A DNA stretch of 64,000 nucleotides from UBA2705 sp963977105 (GCA_963977105.1 CAXBNI010000001.1:930001-994000), one strand, 5' to 3'. Shown: positions 1 to 8,574, counted from the stretch's first letter. Made by a program: numbers and translations. Notes: generated by a model from the letters alone, not told the origin.

Positions 1-35
1 TCGTCTGTTTTTTTATTTTTATCTGGCGTCGTCAT
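1..35 (-). CDS. Start of a gene cut by the left edge
   Basis: An ATG at 35 on the minus strand opens a reading frame MTTPDKNKKTD that runs off the window without a stop. A purine-rich GGGTGA lies a few bases upstream, and a TTGACA element sits further up (see the promoter at 73-101). It follows the tail fibre and a small gene in the same direction. In T7-like phages the genes after the tail fibre encode lysis and terminase proteins, so one of those is possible, but eleven codons show no family. The frame is seen; that it is a gene is inferred. Confidence 0.35.
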   Translation of the reverse strand, partial: MTTPDKNKKTD

Positions 36-72
36 AAAATCACCCAATTCATTTAATATTACTATGAAAAAT

Positions 73-101
73 CATTTACACAGAACACAGGCTTATGTCA
101 A
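73..101 (-). promoter_or_regulatory. Possible sigma70 promoter for the edge gene
   Basis: On the minus strand a perfect TTGACA (96-101) is followed after 17 bases by TAAATG (73-78), which matches only three of six -10 positions. It lies between the small gene 117-428 and the start codon at 35. The -35 element and spacing are good and the -10 is poor. Confidence 0.35.
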
Positions 102-116
102 TCTTTTTCGTGAAAA

Positions 117-428
117 TCAGTTGTTTTTCTTCGTATAGTGGTCTAATTCGTTTTGCGCCTTGGCAATCATCGCCGCTAACAGCGCATCATTCGGCATCTC
201 TTTTTCTTGATTTGTATTAATATCCGCCCATTTCGCAAGCTTGAGCAGCAGTTCAATATGGGCAATGGCAATTTTGCAGGCGCTATGATGGGCGGAAAAA
301 CTTTTTGCGTCATCGGGGGCATCATCACTTATGATAAAATGATGATACGATTCCATGCTATGCTTTAACGCGTCTAGTAAAAATTTCGCAATTTTTTCGC
401 GGGATTTTTCTTCCAATGACTGAGACAT
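117..428 (-). CDS. Small conserved-looking prophage protein
   Basis: A 103-residue, mostly helical protein starting MSQSLEEKSREKIAK. I chose the ATG at 428 because AGAAAG lies seven bases upstream; the frame is open further, but only to a TTG inside the end of the tail fibre gene. The middle contains SAHHSACKIAIAHIELLLKL, an amphipathic helix with His and Cys. There is no signal peptide and no membrane segment. It lies 22 bases after the tail fibre gene in the same direction, where T7-like phages place holin and small terminase genes. Small size and helix content would fit a small terminase subunit, but no diagnostic motif is visible, so function is left open. Confidence 0.6.
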   Translation of the reverse strand: MSQSLEEKSREKIAKFLLDALKHSMESYHHFIISDDAPDDAKSFSAHHSACKIAIAHIELLLKLAKWADINTNQEKEMPNDALLAAMIAKAQNELDHYTKKNN

Positions 429-450
429 AAACACACTTTCTGTTAATCGA

Positions 451-2478
451 TTAGAACCTTGAAACAATATACCAAGCCGCCCCGTTAGAAACGACGGTGA
501 TCGCCTTATACTGGCCCGTTAAGTTTTGCGCATAGCCATCAGGCCCTGATCCGCCAAGCTCGCTGACCGTGACATGATTGGCTGAAGGGTCTGTTTTCTT
601 GATGGTAATCACGCGACCAATCGCCTCGACCGCATTGGCTGGTGGCAGACGGGCGCTTAATGCGCCGCCATAAGACGATATAAGATAGATATCAACGGCC
701 ATATCAATGTCGTAATTACCCGTCCCTTCGTAAAATCGCGTATTACCAGCAGAGCGGTTTGATGACACGACATGCCAGCCAGCGCCGTTTGAAATCATGG
801 TGATATAATCATTTTCACCGCCAAGCATAAAATCTCCGCCATCTGGGCCACTGCCGCCACTAGCCTCGCGGATGGTGACAATATTTTTAGAGACATCGAT
901 TTTCTTGACGGTCATGCTGACGCCTTCTGCCGTGCTGGCTAAAGGAAGCTCCACCACCAATGCACCGCTATAGGCAGAGACTAAATGCACACTATGGGAC
1001 AGGTCCAAGCTAACAGTACCTGATGTGTCGATATATTCAGTATCATAACGCTGCAAGGTTGATTTCAAATCCGTTACAACGGTTTTTTGCATAAAGTTTT
1101 TTTCAGGATAACCTGCGCTATAAGCCGCATATTTACCGCCTGATAAATCCCAAATGGCGGCGCCATCTGATACCGACAGCAAATTATACACCGCCGTTTC
1201 TTCTGACCCGTTTTCAAGCTTCACATTCGGTACGCCGTTAGAGCTTTCGGCGTAAGGGTTTATCAGCAATGTTTTATAGGACCCGCCGCCGATGTGGAAA
1301 CAGGCCTGCGCGGTGGGCGCGACATTGGCTTCGCAGTCAACAAAGCTGTTATTAAACTGGCCATATTCGACGTAAAAGCCGCTGCCCATCGATGACACGC
1401 CATGCGAATACACACGGCAAGCGTGGAATTTATTGGCATTGGGCGTATCGCCCGCGCCGCTTTTGGTCAGGTGGAAACCATGCACGCCCATCTGTTCAAC
1501 CAACACGCGGTCAAAATTATTCCAGTAACACGGTTTGTTGGTGTCATTATAGCCATCAAGCTGAATACCAATATCAGATGAAAAAACGCTAACATTGCTG
1601 ACGTTACACTGCACGCATGGACGGTTGAGACCATAGAGCTTAATGCCAATCGCGCCATTTTCAATTTTAATGTTTTCAACCGTAATGAAATCTGCCGTAA
1701 GCGCCAAGGTGACAAAGCTGTTCGCATTAGCCCGAATGACTGATTTATTGCCTGCACCAAACAAGCGCTGCCCTTCATTTAGGGTAATTGTCGCACTGGT
1801 TAAATATGAGCCTTCGGGGACGTAAACCGCGCCATGCGCCGCCAAAGCTTGCTGTATCGGCAGGGTGTCGTCAGAAAGGCCATCGCCGACTGCGCCGAAA
1901 TCTTTGATTGAGACGATATCGCCATGCTTATCGCTCGCACTACGGCTTGTCGCGCCAAAGCCCTGCGCCGTGAAGTTTGGTGCGGCGGCGGCATTTTCAA
2001 GCTCAACAGCAATCGGGTTGCCATCTTGGTCAAAGCCAAGTGCTTTATTCGCCCGCACTGATTTTGCAGGCAGTTCATTATTAGCAGCAGCCTCATATTC
2101 AGAATAATGCAGCATCTGGTCTTGGCTGCGGGAGACTTGCTGCACGGCGCTGACCAAATAATCCAATTCATTATTAATTGCGCGCGCAGAAAAATCACCA
2201 CCTTCGATAAAATCTGTCATGCGCTCTAACGGCAATTCGCGTTTTAATGTGACGATAATACCCGCCACTGGGGCAGTATCAAAAGTTATATAACCGCCGG
2301 CGCTTTGCCCTGCTGCGCTGACAGTGTAAGCACCGTTTTGCAGCGCGCCGTTCAAATAAACCTTTAAGTCTTCATCTGCAAAGATTGGAAAAGGAAAATC
2401 AAAGCGCGTTTCATTGCCATTGGCGCTATAACGCGTGATCGGCGTGACCTCGGGGACTTTTATATGGTCTGTACTCAT
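451..2478 (-). CDS. Phage tail fibre / tailspike with beta-helix
   Basis: 675 residues. Residues 1-135 resemble the T7 gp17 N-terminal domain that attaches the fibre to the tail (RYSANGNETRFDFPF and ELPLERMTDFIEGGDFSA), followed by a helical stretch. At about 190-460 a pectate-lyase-type parallel beta-helix begins with the usual FGAVGDGLSDDT motif and continues through repeated short strands, as in tailspikes that bind or cut surface sugars. Residues 480-575 and 582-675 are two related modules, both with GGSGPDG and an SNGA-W-(H/Y)-VS ending. The start has AGGATA upstream. It is the receptor-binding protein of the prophage; whether it is enzymatically active cannot be read from the sequence. 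Confidence 0.88.
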   Translation of the reverse strand: MSTDHIKVPEVTPITRYSANGNETRFDFPFPIFADEDLKVYLNGALQNGAYTVSAAGQSAGGYITFDTAPVAGIIVTLKRELPLERMTDFIEGGDFSARAINNELDYLVSAVQQVSRSQDQMLHYSEYEAAANNELPAKSVRANKALGFDQDGNPIAVELENAAAAPNFTAQGFGATSRSASDKHGDIVSIKDFGAVGDGLSDDTLPIQQALAAHGAVYVPEGSYLTSATITLNEGQRLFGAGNKSVIRANANSFVTLALTADFITVENIKIENGAIGIKLYGLNRPCVQCNVSNVSVFSSDIGIQLDGYNDTNKPCYWNNFDRVLVEQMGVHGFHLTKSGAGDTPNANKFHACRVYSHGVSSMGSGFYVEYGQFNNSFVDCEANVAPTAQACFHIGGGSYKTLLINPYAESSNGVPNVKLENGSEETAVYNLLSVSDGAAIWDLSGGKYAAYSAGYPEKNFMQKTVVTDLKSTLQRYDTEYIDTSGTVSLDLSHSVHLVSAYSGALVVELPLASTAEGVSMTVKKIDVSKNIVTIREASGGSGPDGGDFMLGGENDYITMISNGAGWHVVSSNRSAGNTRFYEGTGNYDIDMAVDIYLISSYGGALSARLPPANAVEAIGRVITIKKTDPSANHVTVSELGGSGPDGYAQNLTGQYKAITVVSNGAAWYIVSRF

Positions 2479-2507
2479 GGTCTTGTATCCTGTTTTCTAT
2501 CGTGTGG

Positions 2508-3032
2508 TTACATCATGGCGCGCTCAAGGTTTTGATTGGCCCTTAGCTGCTGTGCTTGCAGTAGGTTGAGTGTCCTTTTATTGGCAAGGTCGCTATCCAG
2601 CGCCTTAAAACGCAGCTGGTCGAGCGCAGCGGCCTCGTTCTTATCCTCCTCGTTCTGCTCGAACAGGCCGAGCAAGACGGCATCACCGCTGCCCCCACCC
2701 TGCGCACCAATGCCCGATGCACCGAACTGCGCGCGCTGCTTGGCCACAGAACGTTTAAGGGCATTTTGGCGGCGGCGATTATCAGCATCCGCCTGCGCTG
2801 AAATCTCTTCACGTTTTAAGACTGCGTTTTGCGCCGCGACTTGTGTATTGGCCGCTTGCTGCGCGGTGAGTTGATCTAACTCCCGTTGCTGCTGGCGGTA
2901 GAGATCATTACTTGATCCGCCGCCGCTTAAACCATTAGCAAGCGACGTCCCTGCATTAATAAACTGCGCCGCTGTGCCGAGCATTGGCGTAACAGCGTTT
3001 AGCGCGCTCATCGTAGAACCGAAAGAGGCCAT
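2508..3032 (-). CDS. Putative internal virion protein
   Basis: 174 residues, rich in Ala, Gln and Arg. The N-terminus (to about 40) is a Gly/Ala-rich hydrophobic stretch. Residues 45-110 form a long charged helix, followed by the Gly-rich break FGASGIGAQGGGSGDA and a second helix ending NQNLERAMM. This build, and the position between nozzle and tail fibre, match the small internal virion proteins of podoviruses that are ejected with the DNA and act at the cell envelope (comparable place to T7 gp14). The start has GAAAGGAA upstream. Sequence signatures are weak, so the call rests on composition and gene order. Confidence 0.6.
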   Translation of the reverse strand: MASFGSTMSALNAVTPMLGTAAQFINAGTSLANGLSGGGSSNDLYRQQQRELDQLTAQQAANTQVAAQNAVLKREEISAQADADNRRRQNALKRSVAKQRAQFGASGIGAQGGGSGDAVLLGLFEQNEEDKNEAAALDQLRFKALDSDLANKRTLNLLQAQQLRANQNLERAMM

Positions 3033-3069
3033 GAGTTATTCCTTTCAAAATGAAGATAGATCTAATGTG

Positions 3070-4968
3070 TTAATCGTTAACTTTTATTTCCGAAGTGACC
3101 GAGAGCAGCGTAAACGGGCGCGGGTCAGATTGTTCGATCCGCCATAATGGCTTAGTAAGGTCACGCACCCATCCCAGCGCTCGCAGGCGAATATCACCGC
3201 TAACCGATGGCGGCGGCGTATCAAGCACAGCATCTTCGCCAATCTGTTTTAACGGCACGGCTTGCAAACCGCGCCCAACATCAATGCGCAGCGCTTGTGT
3301 TTCTTCGATCCGGAAGATAGCCTCAACCAAACGAATGGCGCGACCTCCACCAGATTCTCCGATAAGATTTGGCGGTAGAGGTTCGACAATATGAATGAAG
3401 CTTAGTCCGATTGTGACTTTGTTTGCAGGCGCATTCAACGTGATGCTGCCACCTGTGACGACAAGCGGATCAAGGCGGATATCATCGGCGACAATGTCAA
3501 CGGAACGGCCTTCTAAATGGTCAAGCCCGCCCCATATAGTTGCCCCGCCAAGCTCTTCGCCTGCAAGGCTTGAATCCATATAGGTGTCATCGTCAAACAA
3601 TTCTATAAGGTGCTGGCCATCACGTTCCACCAACATATAGACTTCATCCCCGACGACGGAGATTGATTTTACAAACCCCTGCGTATCATGCACCGTCCAT
3701 GCTGCGACTTGTTCTGCGCGATAGACTGTGAGGGTCGCAAATTTTCCATCACCGCGCGAGATAAACAGCAGGCGGCGCTTCTTATCGTAATCTTGGTCAA
3801 GCGGGTCTTTGATGATGTGACGTGAGAGTAGCGCGAGATCGGTGGAAGAATAAGCTTGTTCAACATCGGTATACAGAAATTCGCGTATTTCCTGCATGTT
3901 ACGGGCGATGAATAAGGTCGCACCATCAACATCAATGGGTGGGATGTAACGATCAATCACCGAGCCTATGCGCGTTTGGCGCAGTAGCTGCACTGTTGAT
4001 GGCGTAAGCGGCGTTCCTGTGACCATCCATTCCGCGCCGCTGGTAAAGACCTGTAAGTGACGGCCTGAGAATACGGCGCGTATGGCGTTGACTTGGTCGG
4101 AAAGGATCGCGAATTCAATTGCTTCGTCATCTAGCCCTTCGCCAAGATCAAAATTAAACAAATCTCCAGATTTTGAAAACCAGATGCGGTTTGGCAGATC
4201 ACGGCTGCCGCCAATGACAAGGCGGTCTTGGTGGAATGCTAGCGTTATCGGGAAGCCATGCACAGCGGAAAACGCCTGTTCCTGCCAATCAATCGTCGCA
4301 GCGGTATCAATAAGGCCTTCCTGCGTTTCGACGGTCACAACAGTCGCGGATTGATAATCCGTTATCAGCACTTCTTTGCCGCCAACGCGCATGGATACAT
4401 TTTCATGAGCGAGGACAAAGACATCTTCGGATGCCGTTAAGGTGATTGTCCCAGATGTTGCCGATGGGGTTAGCGTCACCTGCGCCCCTGCGAATTTATA
4501 AAACGGTTGGTAGGTTTTGTTATTATCTGCAAAGAATGACCAATCCTGCAAAAGCCAAATGCCGCCGCTTTGGCGCAATAACTGTTTAGGCGGATAATCG
4601 GGATGAGCGAGCAGTAATGTATCAGCAGATTGCGTCCATGCAAGCTGCGCGATGTCATCTGCGGCCCAAGGTGAAGTAATGTTAGTGACAAAGCTGCCGT
4701 TAAGGTAAATTGAGATTAATTCATCCGTCACAACCAGTAAGTACGTTTGCTGGGTGTTAAATTCAAATGGTATTAACCGCCCATTACCTGCCGCTTCATC
4801 AACATAATAAGTACCAGAACGCCGCGTGATGCCGCCTGTGGGATGGATGAACATGTTGCGCAAAGTTAATGCGCCGTTTTCATAGGCGTTTAAGTCACCG
4901 CGCCCTAACAAATCGCGTGAAACTTCACCGGCGGTGAATGTCGTTTTCACCTGTCTAATCCGTGACAT
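3070..4968 (-). CDS. Tail tubular protein B / nozzle
   Basis: 632 residues. The first 55 residues contain the pattern seen in podovirus nozzle proteins: FTAGEVSRDLLGRGDLNAY, then GALTLRNMFIHPTGGITRR. The rest is beta-rich, as expected of a beta-propeller nozzle (T7 gp12 / P22 gp10 type), with repeated tryptophan-rich strands and a C-terminal half ending IEQSDPRPFTLLS. The protein forms the end of the short tail. The next gene upstream in the operon encodes tail tubular protein A, the ring between portal and nozzle, so order and content agree. Length is somewhat below the T7 protein (about 790). No frame problems are seen. Confidence 0.85.
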   Translation of the reverse strand: MSRIRQVKTTFTAGEVSRDLLGRGDLNAYENGALTLRNMFIHPTGGITRRSGTYYVDEAAGNGRLIPFEFNTQQTYLLVVTDELISIYLNGSFVTNITSPWAADDIAQLAWTQSADTLLLAHPDYPPKQLLRQSGGIWLLQDWSFFADNNKTYQPFYKFAGAQVTLTPSATSGTITLTASEDVFVLAHENVSMRVGGKEVLITDYQSATVVTVETQEGLIDTAATIDWQEQAFSAVHGFPITLAFHQDRLVIGGSRDLPNRIWFSKSGDLFNFDLGEGLDDEAIEFAILSDQVNAIRAVFSGRHLQVFTSGAEWMVTGTPLTPSTVQLLRQTRIGSVIDRYIPPIDVDGATLFIARNMQEIREFLYTDVEQAYSSTDLALLSRHIIKDPLDQDYDKKRRLLFISRGDGKFATLTVYRAEQVAAWTVHDTQGFVKSISVVGDEVYMLVERDGQHLIELFDDDTYMDSSLAGEELGGATIWGGLDHLEGRSVDIVADDIRLDPLVVTGGSITLNAPANKVTIGLSFIHIVEPLPPNLIGESGGGRAIRLVEAIFRIEETQALRIDVGRGLQAVPLKQIGEDAVLDTPPPSVSGDIRLRALGWVRDLTKPLWRIEQSDPRPFTLLSVTSEIKVND

Positions 4969-5030
4969 TGTGCATCCCCTTCTTCTTTACTGTTTTGTGA
5001 TGTTTGTGGTTGTTGTTGTGGTCGCCGTTT

Positions 5031-5600
5031 TTAGTCGCGAATATCAATCAGGCTAAAATTCTGCAGTGCAGTTGGGCTGTGTTGCTGTGCATCGATTTGG
5101 CGTGATTTGGCAAATTCATCTTCTGAAATGCGGAACAAAGCCTCAGCGCGTGATGTGCTTTCAGTGACGGGAATACAGAACTCCGCCGACAGCCGCGCAA
5201 TTACCGCGCCATCAAAAAATGGCGGAAAGGCTTCTTCTTCGGGGCGGTAAATATAAGTTAGGGTGATTTCATTGCGGTTCGCGTGGATTTGTCCCTGCGC
5301 GATACGGTAATTCACCCCGCGGCCTTTATTGCCAGCGCCGCATGACACGGCCTTTAAAAAATCAGAAGGCAGCTGAAACGCATATGGATAATCCGCAACA
5401 GGGCTCTCGCTTAATGCGCTCAGTTTAATTTGCCCTGTGGCAAAGCTCCAGCGATAGGATGAGAGCAAAGAATCCCGCACAGGAGCATAAAGCGCCCCTG
5501 CAATTTCGCTTTCTGCTGTGCCATCTTCAAAAGACGTAATCGGCGCCGCGCCGATGCGTATAAGCGCACGTGAACATAATGCAACATCGTTTAATGCCAT
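5031..5600 (-). CDS. Tail tubular protein A
   Basis: 189 residues. The start at 5600 (MALNDVALCSRALIRIGA) is chosen because AGGAGAAAG lies just upstream; an open frame extends a further 35 codons without a good ribosome site. The N-terminal pattern LCSRALIRIGAAPITSFEDGTAE, then Y-PVRDSLLSSYRWSFA, is characteristic of the T7 gp11-like adaptor ring joining portal to nozzle. The C-terminal half contains EEAFPPFFDGAVIARLSAEFC, the usual closing helix. It lies between the nozzle gene and a small virion gene, in the order expected for podovirus structural modules. Confidence 0.87.
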   Translation of the reverse strand: MALNDVALCSRALIRIGAAPITSFEDGTAESEIAGALYAPVRDSLLSSYRWSFATGQIKLSALSESPVADYPYAFQLPSDFLKAVSCGAGNKGRGVNYRIAQGQIHANRNEITLTYIYRPEEEAFPPFFDGAVIARLSAEFCIPVTESTSRAEALFRISEDEFAKSRQIDAQQHSPTALQNFSLIDIRD

Positions 5601-5761
5601 TTTCTTTCTCCTGATCATGATAAAATTTATTGTCGTGTTATTACTCATTCTTAAAAAGTACCCATCTGCGCAGCGCTGTATGTGGTGGGTAATTGAGGAC
5701 GACACAATGAACGTGTCTGGCGGCGCAGATGGGCGGCAAGTAACATGCCCCTTAGCGTGGA

Positions 5762-6001
5762 TTACGCATAAGCAGCAATGGTTACTGCACTGCCAGTATT
5801 CGCCGTTACGATATAAAATGTCGTATCCGGCACACCGTCAGTATCAAGGTTCGCAATAATAAGGTCATTGACGCGCAGCATATTTGCGCCACCGTCAAAA
5901 TAGCCCGCAGCTATGACAGAGGCATCTATTGTCGTGTAATGCCACATGGTGAATTTATTAGCATAAGCCAAAACACTCAGTTCGTTGATTTTTAGTGCCA
6001 T
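5762..6001 (-). CDS. Small virion (decoration-type) protein
   Basis: 79 residues, starting MALKINELSVLAYANKFTMWHY. It has the pattern WHY-T-D followed by AAGYF and then short beta strands ending in ITAA-type residues, which I recall from small structural proteins next to podovirus capsid genes. The protein is probably all beta, has no signal peptide, and sits 54 bases after the major capsid gene with AAAGGACC upstream of its ATG. A capsid decoration or head-fibre role is likely from its place and size, but the family has no established function that I can name. Confidence 0.65.
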   Translation of the reverse strand: MALKINELSVLAYANKFTMWHYTTIDASVIAAGYFDGGANMLRVNDLIIANLDTDGVPDTTFYIVTANTGSAVTIAAYA

Positions 6002-6055
6002 AATGTATGGTCCTTTCTTTCGTTTTTTATTGAGGCGTTAATTGCGCGCTATACG

Positions 6056-6886
6056 TTAAACAGGCGTTTCATCACAGTCGATTTTAACGATGCCTGATTG
6101 ATCAATCAGTGATGTGCCTTGGCTCATCATGTTATTGACGAAATGCGCAGCGCGGTCACCATGCCAGCTGATATCTGTGTTCACATCTGTACCAGAAGCG
6201 TGACCAACTGCCGTTTTGTGGAACCAGAAGCAACTTCTTACGCCAGTGCCGTCAATCGGTAAGCCTGAATGCGGGATAAAGACGGTACCGAGCCATTCTT
6301 TCGCCTGCGTACCTTTCCATGGCAATGCATCAGGGCCGATATAATCCGCACTTGAAAATTCATCAATCGCTAATAAATCGCTCCACTGTTTCCAACCAAT
6401 GACGGCGTAACGCTGCCCATCATCAGGCACATCGTTTTCACCAAGCAGTTCAAAGGCGGTAAGCACTTTTTCTTTGGTCAGGCCGAGGCCGCCATCAGCA
6501 ATAGCGTTATCACTTGCTGTATCTAGCGCATTGATAATCAGCTCATCCGTTTTACGGCCAAGCGCATATGCACCAGCATTGGCAATAATCATGCGTTCAT
6601 CAGTATTGAGTTTTAGTTCGTCTAAACGGTCAACCCAGTCACCGGCGTAATAATCCTCCAAAATACATTCGATAGAGCTGTGATCTAAATTCATCACAGG
6701 GACCATGCCATGTGATGATTTTGTGGATGCAACGCCTTTACCGACTTTTTGGAATGTTGTTGATGCGCCCTTTACATTGCTTACTGTGCGCACAGCACCG
6801 CGAAGCTTGGAACCTTGGCGCTGATAAGCCTGATGAACTTCTTCTTCGAACTGTTTAATAAATGAATTTTCAAGACTTGTTGTCAT
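6056..6886 (-). CDS. Major capsid protein
   Basis: 276 residues. The N-terminus (SFIKQFEEEVHQAYQRQGSKL) is followed by KGASTTFQKVGKG and then a long E-loop/A-domain region with YYAGDWVDRLDELKLN and HKTAVGHASG near the end. These are features of the short HK97-fold capsid proteins of alphaproteobacterial podoviruses (the Phage_capsid_2 group, as I recall it). The 417 bases upstream contain the oppositely oriented PilZ gene's promoter, so transcription for the capsid must either read across that gene from the scaffold promoter at 8546-8574 or start in the gap, where I see no good promoter. AGAGG precedes the ATG. Confidence 0.85.
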   Translation of the reverse strand: MTTSLENSFIKQFEEEVHQAYQRQGSKLRGAVRTVSNVKGASTTFQKVGKGVASTKSSHGMVPVMNLDHSSIECILEDYYAGDWVDRLDELKLNTDERMIIANAGAYALGRKTDELIINALDTASDNAIADGGLGLTKEKVLTAFELLGENDVPDDGQRYAVIGWKQWSDLLAIDEFSSADYIGPDALPWKGTQAKEWLGTVFIPHSGLPIDGTGVRSCFWFHKTAVGHASGTDVNTDISWHGDRAAHFVNNMMSQGTSLIDQSGIVKIDCDETPV

Positions 6887-7303
6887 TGTTAACCTCTTGT
6901 TAAGTTTTATAGTGTTAAAAGATATGCGCAGCAGTTTGTAAGATGCTCTGAAGACAGAATATCTTGACCGTGAGCCCTGTGAATTTGGTTAAATTTAAGG
7001 CCGAAGCCTAAAGAATACGGGCCTAGTCGCTGGTTAGCCGTTTTATACGCATAAAAGAATTACATACTTTTTACAGAATTAATATTTTCATAAAAAAGTT
7101 GACAAGGCTCTTTATGTTATGTATAAAGCCTCTCTAATATAAGATGATGATAAGCCTGCGAGGCATATATACGGACAATGTGAATACTAAAAAAACATCT
7201 TCTTATGGATAGAAAAGTTAAATTTGGTAAAAAGAGTACTCAGAGCCCCCACGCTATATTATATTAAAGTAGTGTTGGGTCATGTTTTTGTGGGAGAATA
7301 TTA
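6887..7303. other. Intergenic region between capsid and PilZ genes
   Basis: 417 bases without a gene. It holds the plus-strand promoter and long leader of the PilZ gene (7099 onward) and the capsid ribosome site near 6892. On the minus strand a small hairpin with a TTCG loop (6994-7012, one mismatch in a seven-base stem) is followed by A/T bases. No convincing minus-strand promoter, tRNA or repeat is visible. Confidence 0.6.
7099..7127 (+). promoter_or_regulatory. Consensus sigma70 promoter of the PilZ gene
   Basis: TTGACA (7099-7104), a 17-base spacer, then TATAAA (7122-7127). This is close to the ideal housekeeping promoter and points at the PilZ gene. Transcription would start near 7134, giving a leader of about 170 bases, long enough to carry further control. 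It opposes the leftward phage transcripts. Confidence 0.8.
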
Positions 7304-7723
7304 ATGCTTTGGAAAAAACTAGTCGAGAAAGCGCTACGCGATGAGAGCGCAAATAATGCGGAGCCTTCATTGAAGGTTCAGCAAGATAACGATGCACAGC
7401 GTCGTGCTTATCCACGCCGTGGACAGGATAAATGCGTATCCGTCATTAATGACCATTTCATGCCTATTGAAAATTGGAGCATGAGCGGCGTTTTATTAAA
7501 CGGCGATGAACGCATGTATAATGTTGGCGACAACGTTGATATGACTTTGAAATATAAAACATCAAAGGGTATCGTCGAAATCGCGCAGCAAGCACATGTT
7601 GTACGCAAAGGTAAAGAACGCATTGCGATGGAATTTTCACCACTGGGTAAAAGTACCTTCCACGACTTTCAGCGTGTCATTGACGATGATGCGGCTTCTC
7701 AGTTTGCAGCTTCTCAAGCATAA
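7304..7723 (+). CDS. PilZ-domain cyclic-di-GMP receptor
   Basis: 139 residues, a stand-alone PilZ domain at about 33-125. Both ligand motifs are present: RxxxR as R34-AYP-R38 and (D/N)xSxxG as NWSMSG at 57-62, so it should bind cyclic-di-GMP. The N-terminal 30 residues are a charged helix; there is no signal or membrane segment. GGGAGAATATTA precedes the ATG. It is the only plus-strand gene inside the leftward phage cluster, inserted between scaffold and capsid, with its own consensus promoter. That is the layout of a moron, a gene carried by a prophage and expressed during lysogeny. It may instead be a host gene captured or inserted there. The domain call is firm; the role is inference. Confidence 0.85.
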   Translation: MLWKKLVEKALRDESANNAEPSLKVQQDNDAQRRAYPRRGQDKCVSVINDHFMPIENWSMSGVLLNGDERMYNVGDNVDMTLKYKTSKGIVEIAQQAHVVRKGKERIAMEFSPLGKSTFHDFQRVIDDDAASQFAASQA

Positions 7724-7737
7724 GATTTAAATAATCT

Positions 7738-8442
7738 CTATGTGTTATCTCCGTATAACGCTTTAAATCCTTTTGTGACCCTGGCTATATAGGCAGGGTC
7801 TTTTGCTTTCCAGTATTTGGGGTCAGACATCATTGACTTTAGCTGGTCTTCACCCGCGACACCCTCTGCGTTCGTGCTTTCACGCATCATTGGTTGCTCA
7901 GTATTCATCATTCGGTACAGCGCCATCACACCTTCATATGAACCTGCAAGACCAGATAATACATCCTGCGGTAAATTCTTTTGGCCGTAAGCCAGTAATT
8001 GACGGGATACTTCCTGCCATTTTTCAGCGCCGCCAAATTCAGCGGCAAGACGCTCTATTTCCCGCTCAGCCTGAAATTCAGATGCCATATCCAAAATCAT
8101 CGGCACAAGCTTTTCAGCCGCGACGTCATAAACCGTTTGCACTTGATCATTACTGAAACCTTTTTCAAATAACTTTTGATTTAGCAGGTCGTCACGCTCA
8201 AACAATCCATGGGACAAATCAATCTCGTAATCATCGGCGCAATCTGGACAGCCATTATCTTGTAGCGCATTAACCCTACCGCCTTGCGAAAGCTTTTTTT
8301 CAAGCTCGATATAAGACTTTAACAGCGCCTCACTGCGCAATGCGCCCGTTTCAGGGTCGCGAAACTTTTCAGGTATGTCCATACCCGCACTCGCCGTTTG
8401 CTGTGCATCTGGCCGCGCTTGATTTAACAGGTTTTCATCCAT
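7738..8442 (-). CDS. Capsid assembly (scaffolding) protein
   Basis: 234 residues. The start at 8442 (MDENLLNQARPDAQQ) is set by AGGAG eight bases upstream. The pattern EKFRDPETGALRSEALLKSYIELEKKL at about 25-52 is typical of the T7-type scaffold, which guides procapsid assembly and then leaves. The middle is acidic and helical (AEREIERLAAEFGGAEKW), and the C-terminus ends in a basic helix (YIARVTKGFKALYG), as expected for the capsid-binding end. It lies upstream of the capsid gene in transcription order, but the two are separated by the PilZ gene on the other strand. The leader carries a strong promoter and an attenuator-like hairpin. Confidence 0.82.
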   Translation of the reverse strand: MDENLLNQARPDAQQTASAGMDIPEKFRDPETGALRSEALLKSYIELEKKLSQGGRVNALQDNGCPDCADDYEIDLSHGLFERDDLLNQKLFEKGFSNDQVQTVYDVAAEKLVPMILDMASEFQAEREIERLAAEFGGAEKWQEVSRQLLAYGQKNLPQDVLSGLAGSYEGVMALYRMMNTEQPMMRESTNAEGVAGEDQLKSMMSDPKYWKAKDPAYIARVTKGFKALYGDNT

Positions 8443-8473
8443 GATTATCTCCTTTTTATGAATGGTAAATACG

Positions 8474-8505
8474 AAAAAACCGCGCTGACCTTTCGACCAC
8501 CGCGG
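8474..8505 (-). terminator. Attenuator-like hairpin in the scaffold leader
   Basis: On the minus strand CCGCG (8505-8501) and CGCGG (8484-8480) pair around a 16-base loop, followed by six T. The stem is short but all G/C. It lies downstream of the promoter at 8546-8574 and upstream of the scaffold ribosome site, so it would end transcripts early or act as a control point. The large loop lowers confidence. Confidence 0.4.
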
Positions 8506-8545
8506 CATATATAATGTGGAGACAACTCTCCCCTTTGTGTTTATG

Positions 8546-8574
8546 ACTATATTCCTATAACTACAAAATGTCAA
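8546..8574 (-). promoter_or_regulatory. Sigma70 promoter for scaffold and downstream genes
   Basis: On the minus strand TTGACA (8569-8574), a 17-base spacer and TATAGT (8546-8551; five of six). Start expected near 8539. It can drive scaffold and, by readthrough antisense to the PilZ gene, capsid and tail genes. No phage-type RNA polymerase promoter is recognisable. Confidence 0.75.

Noticed and set aside
6994..7012. TTCG-loop hairpin upstream of the capsid gene, possible terminator
   Set aside because: Stem has a mismatch and no T run follows; too weak to call as a terminator.
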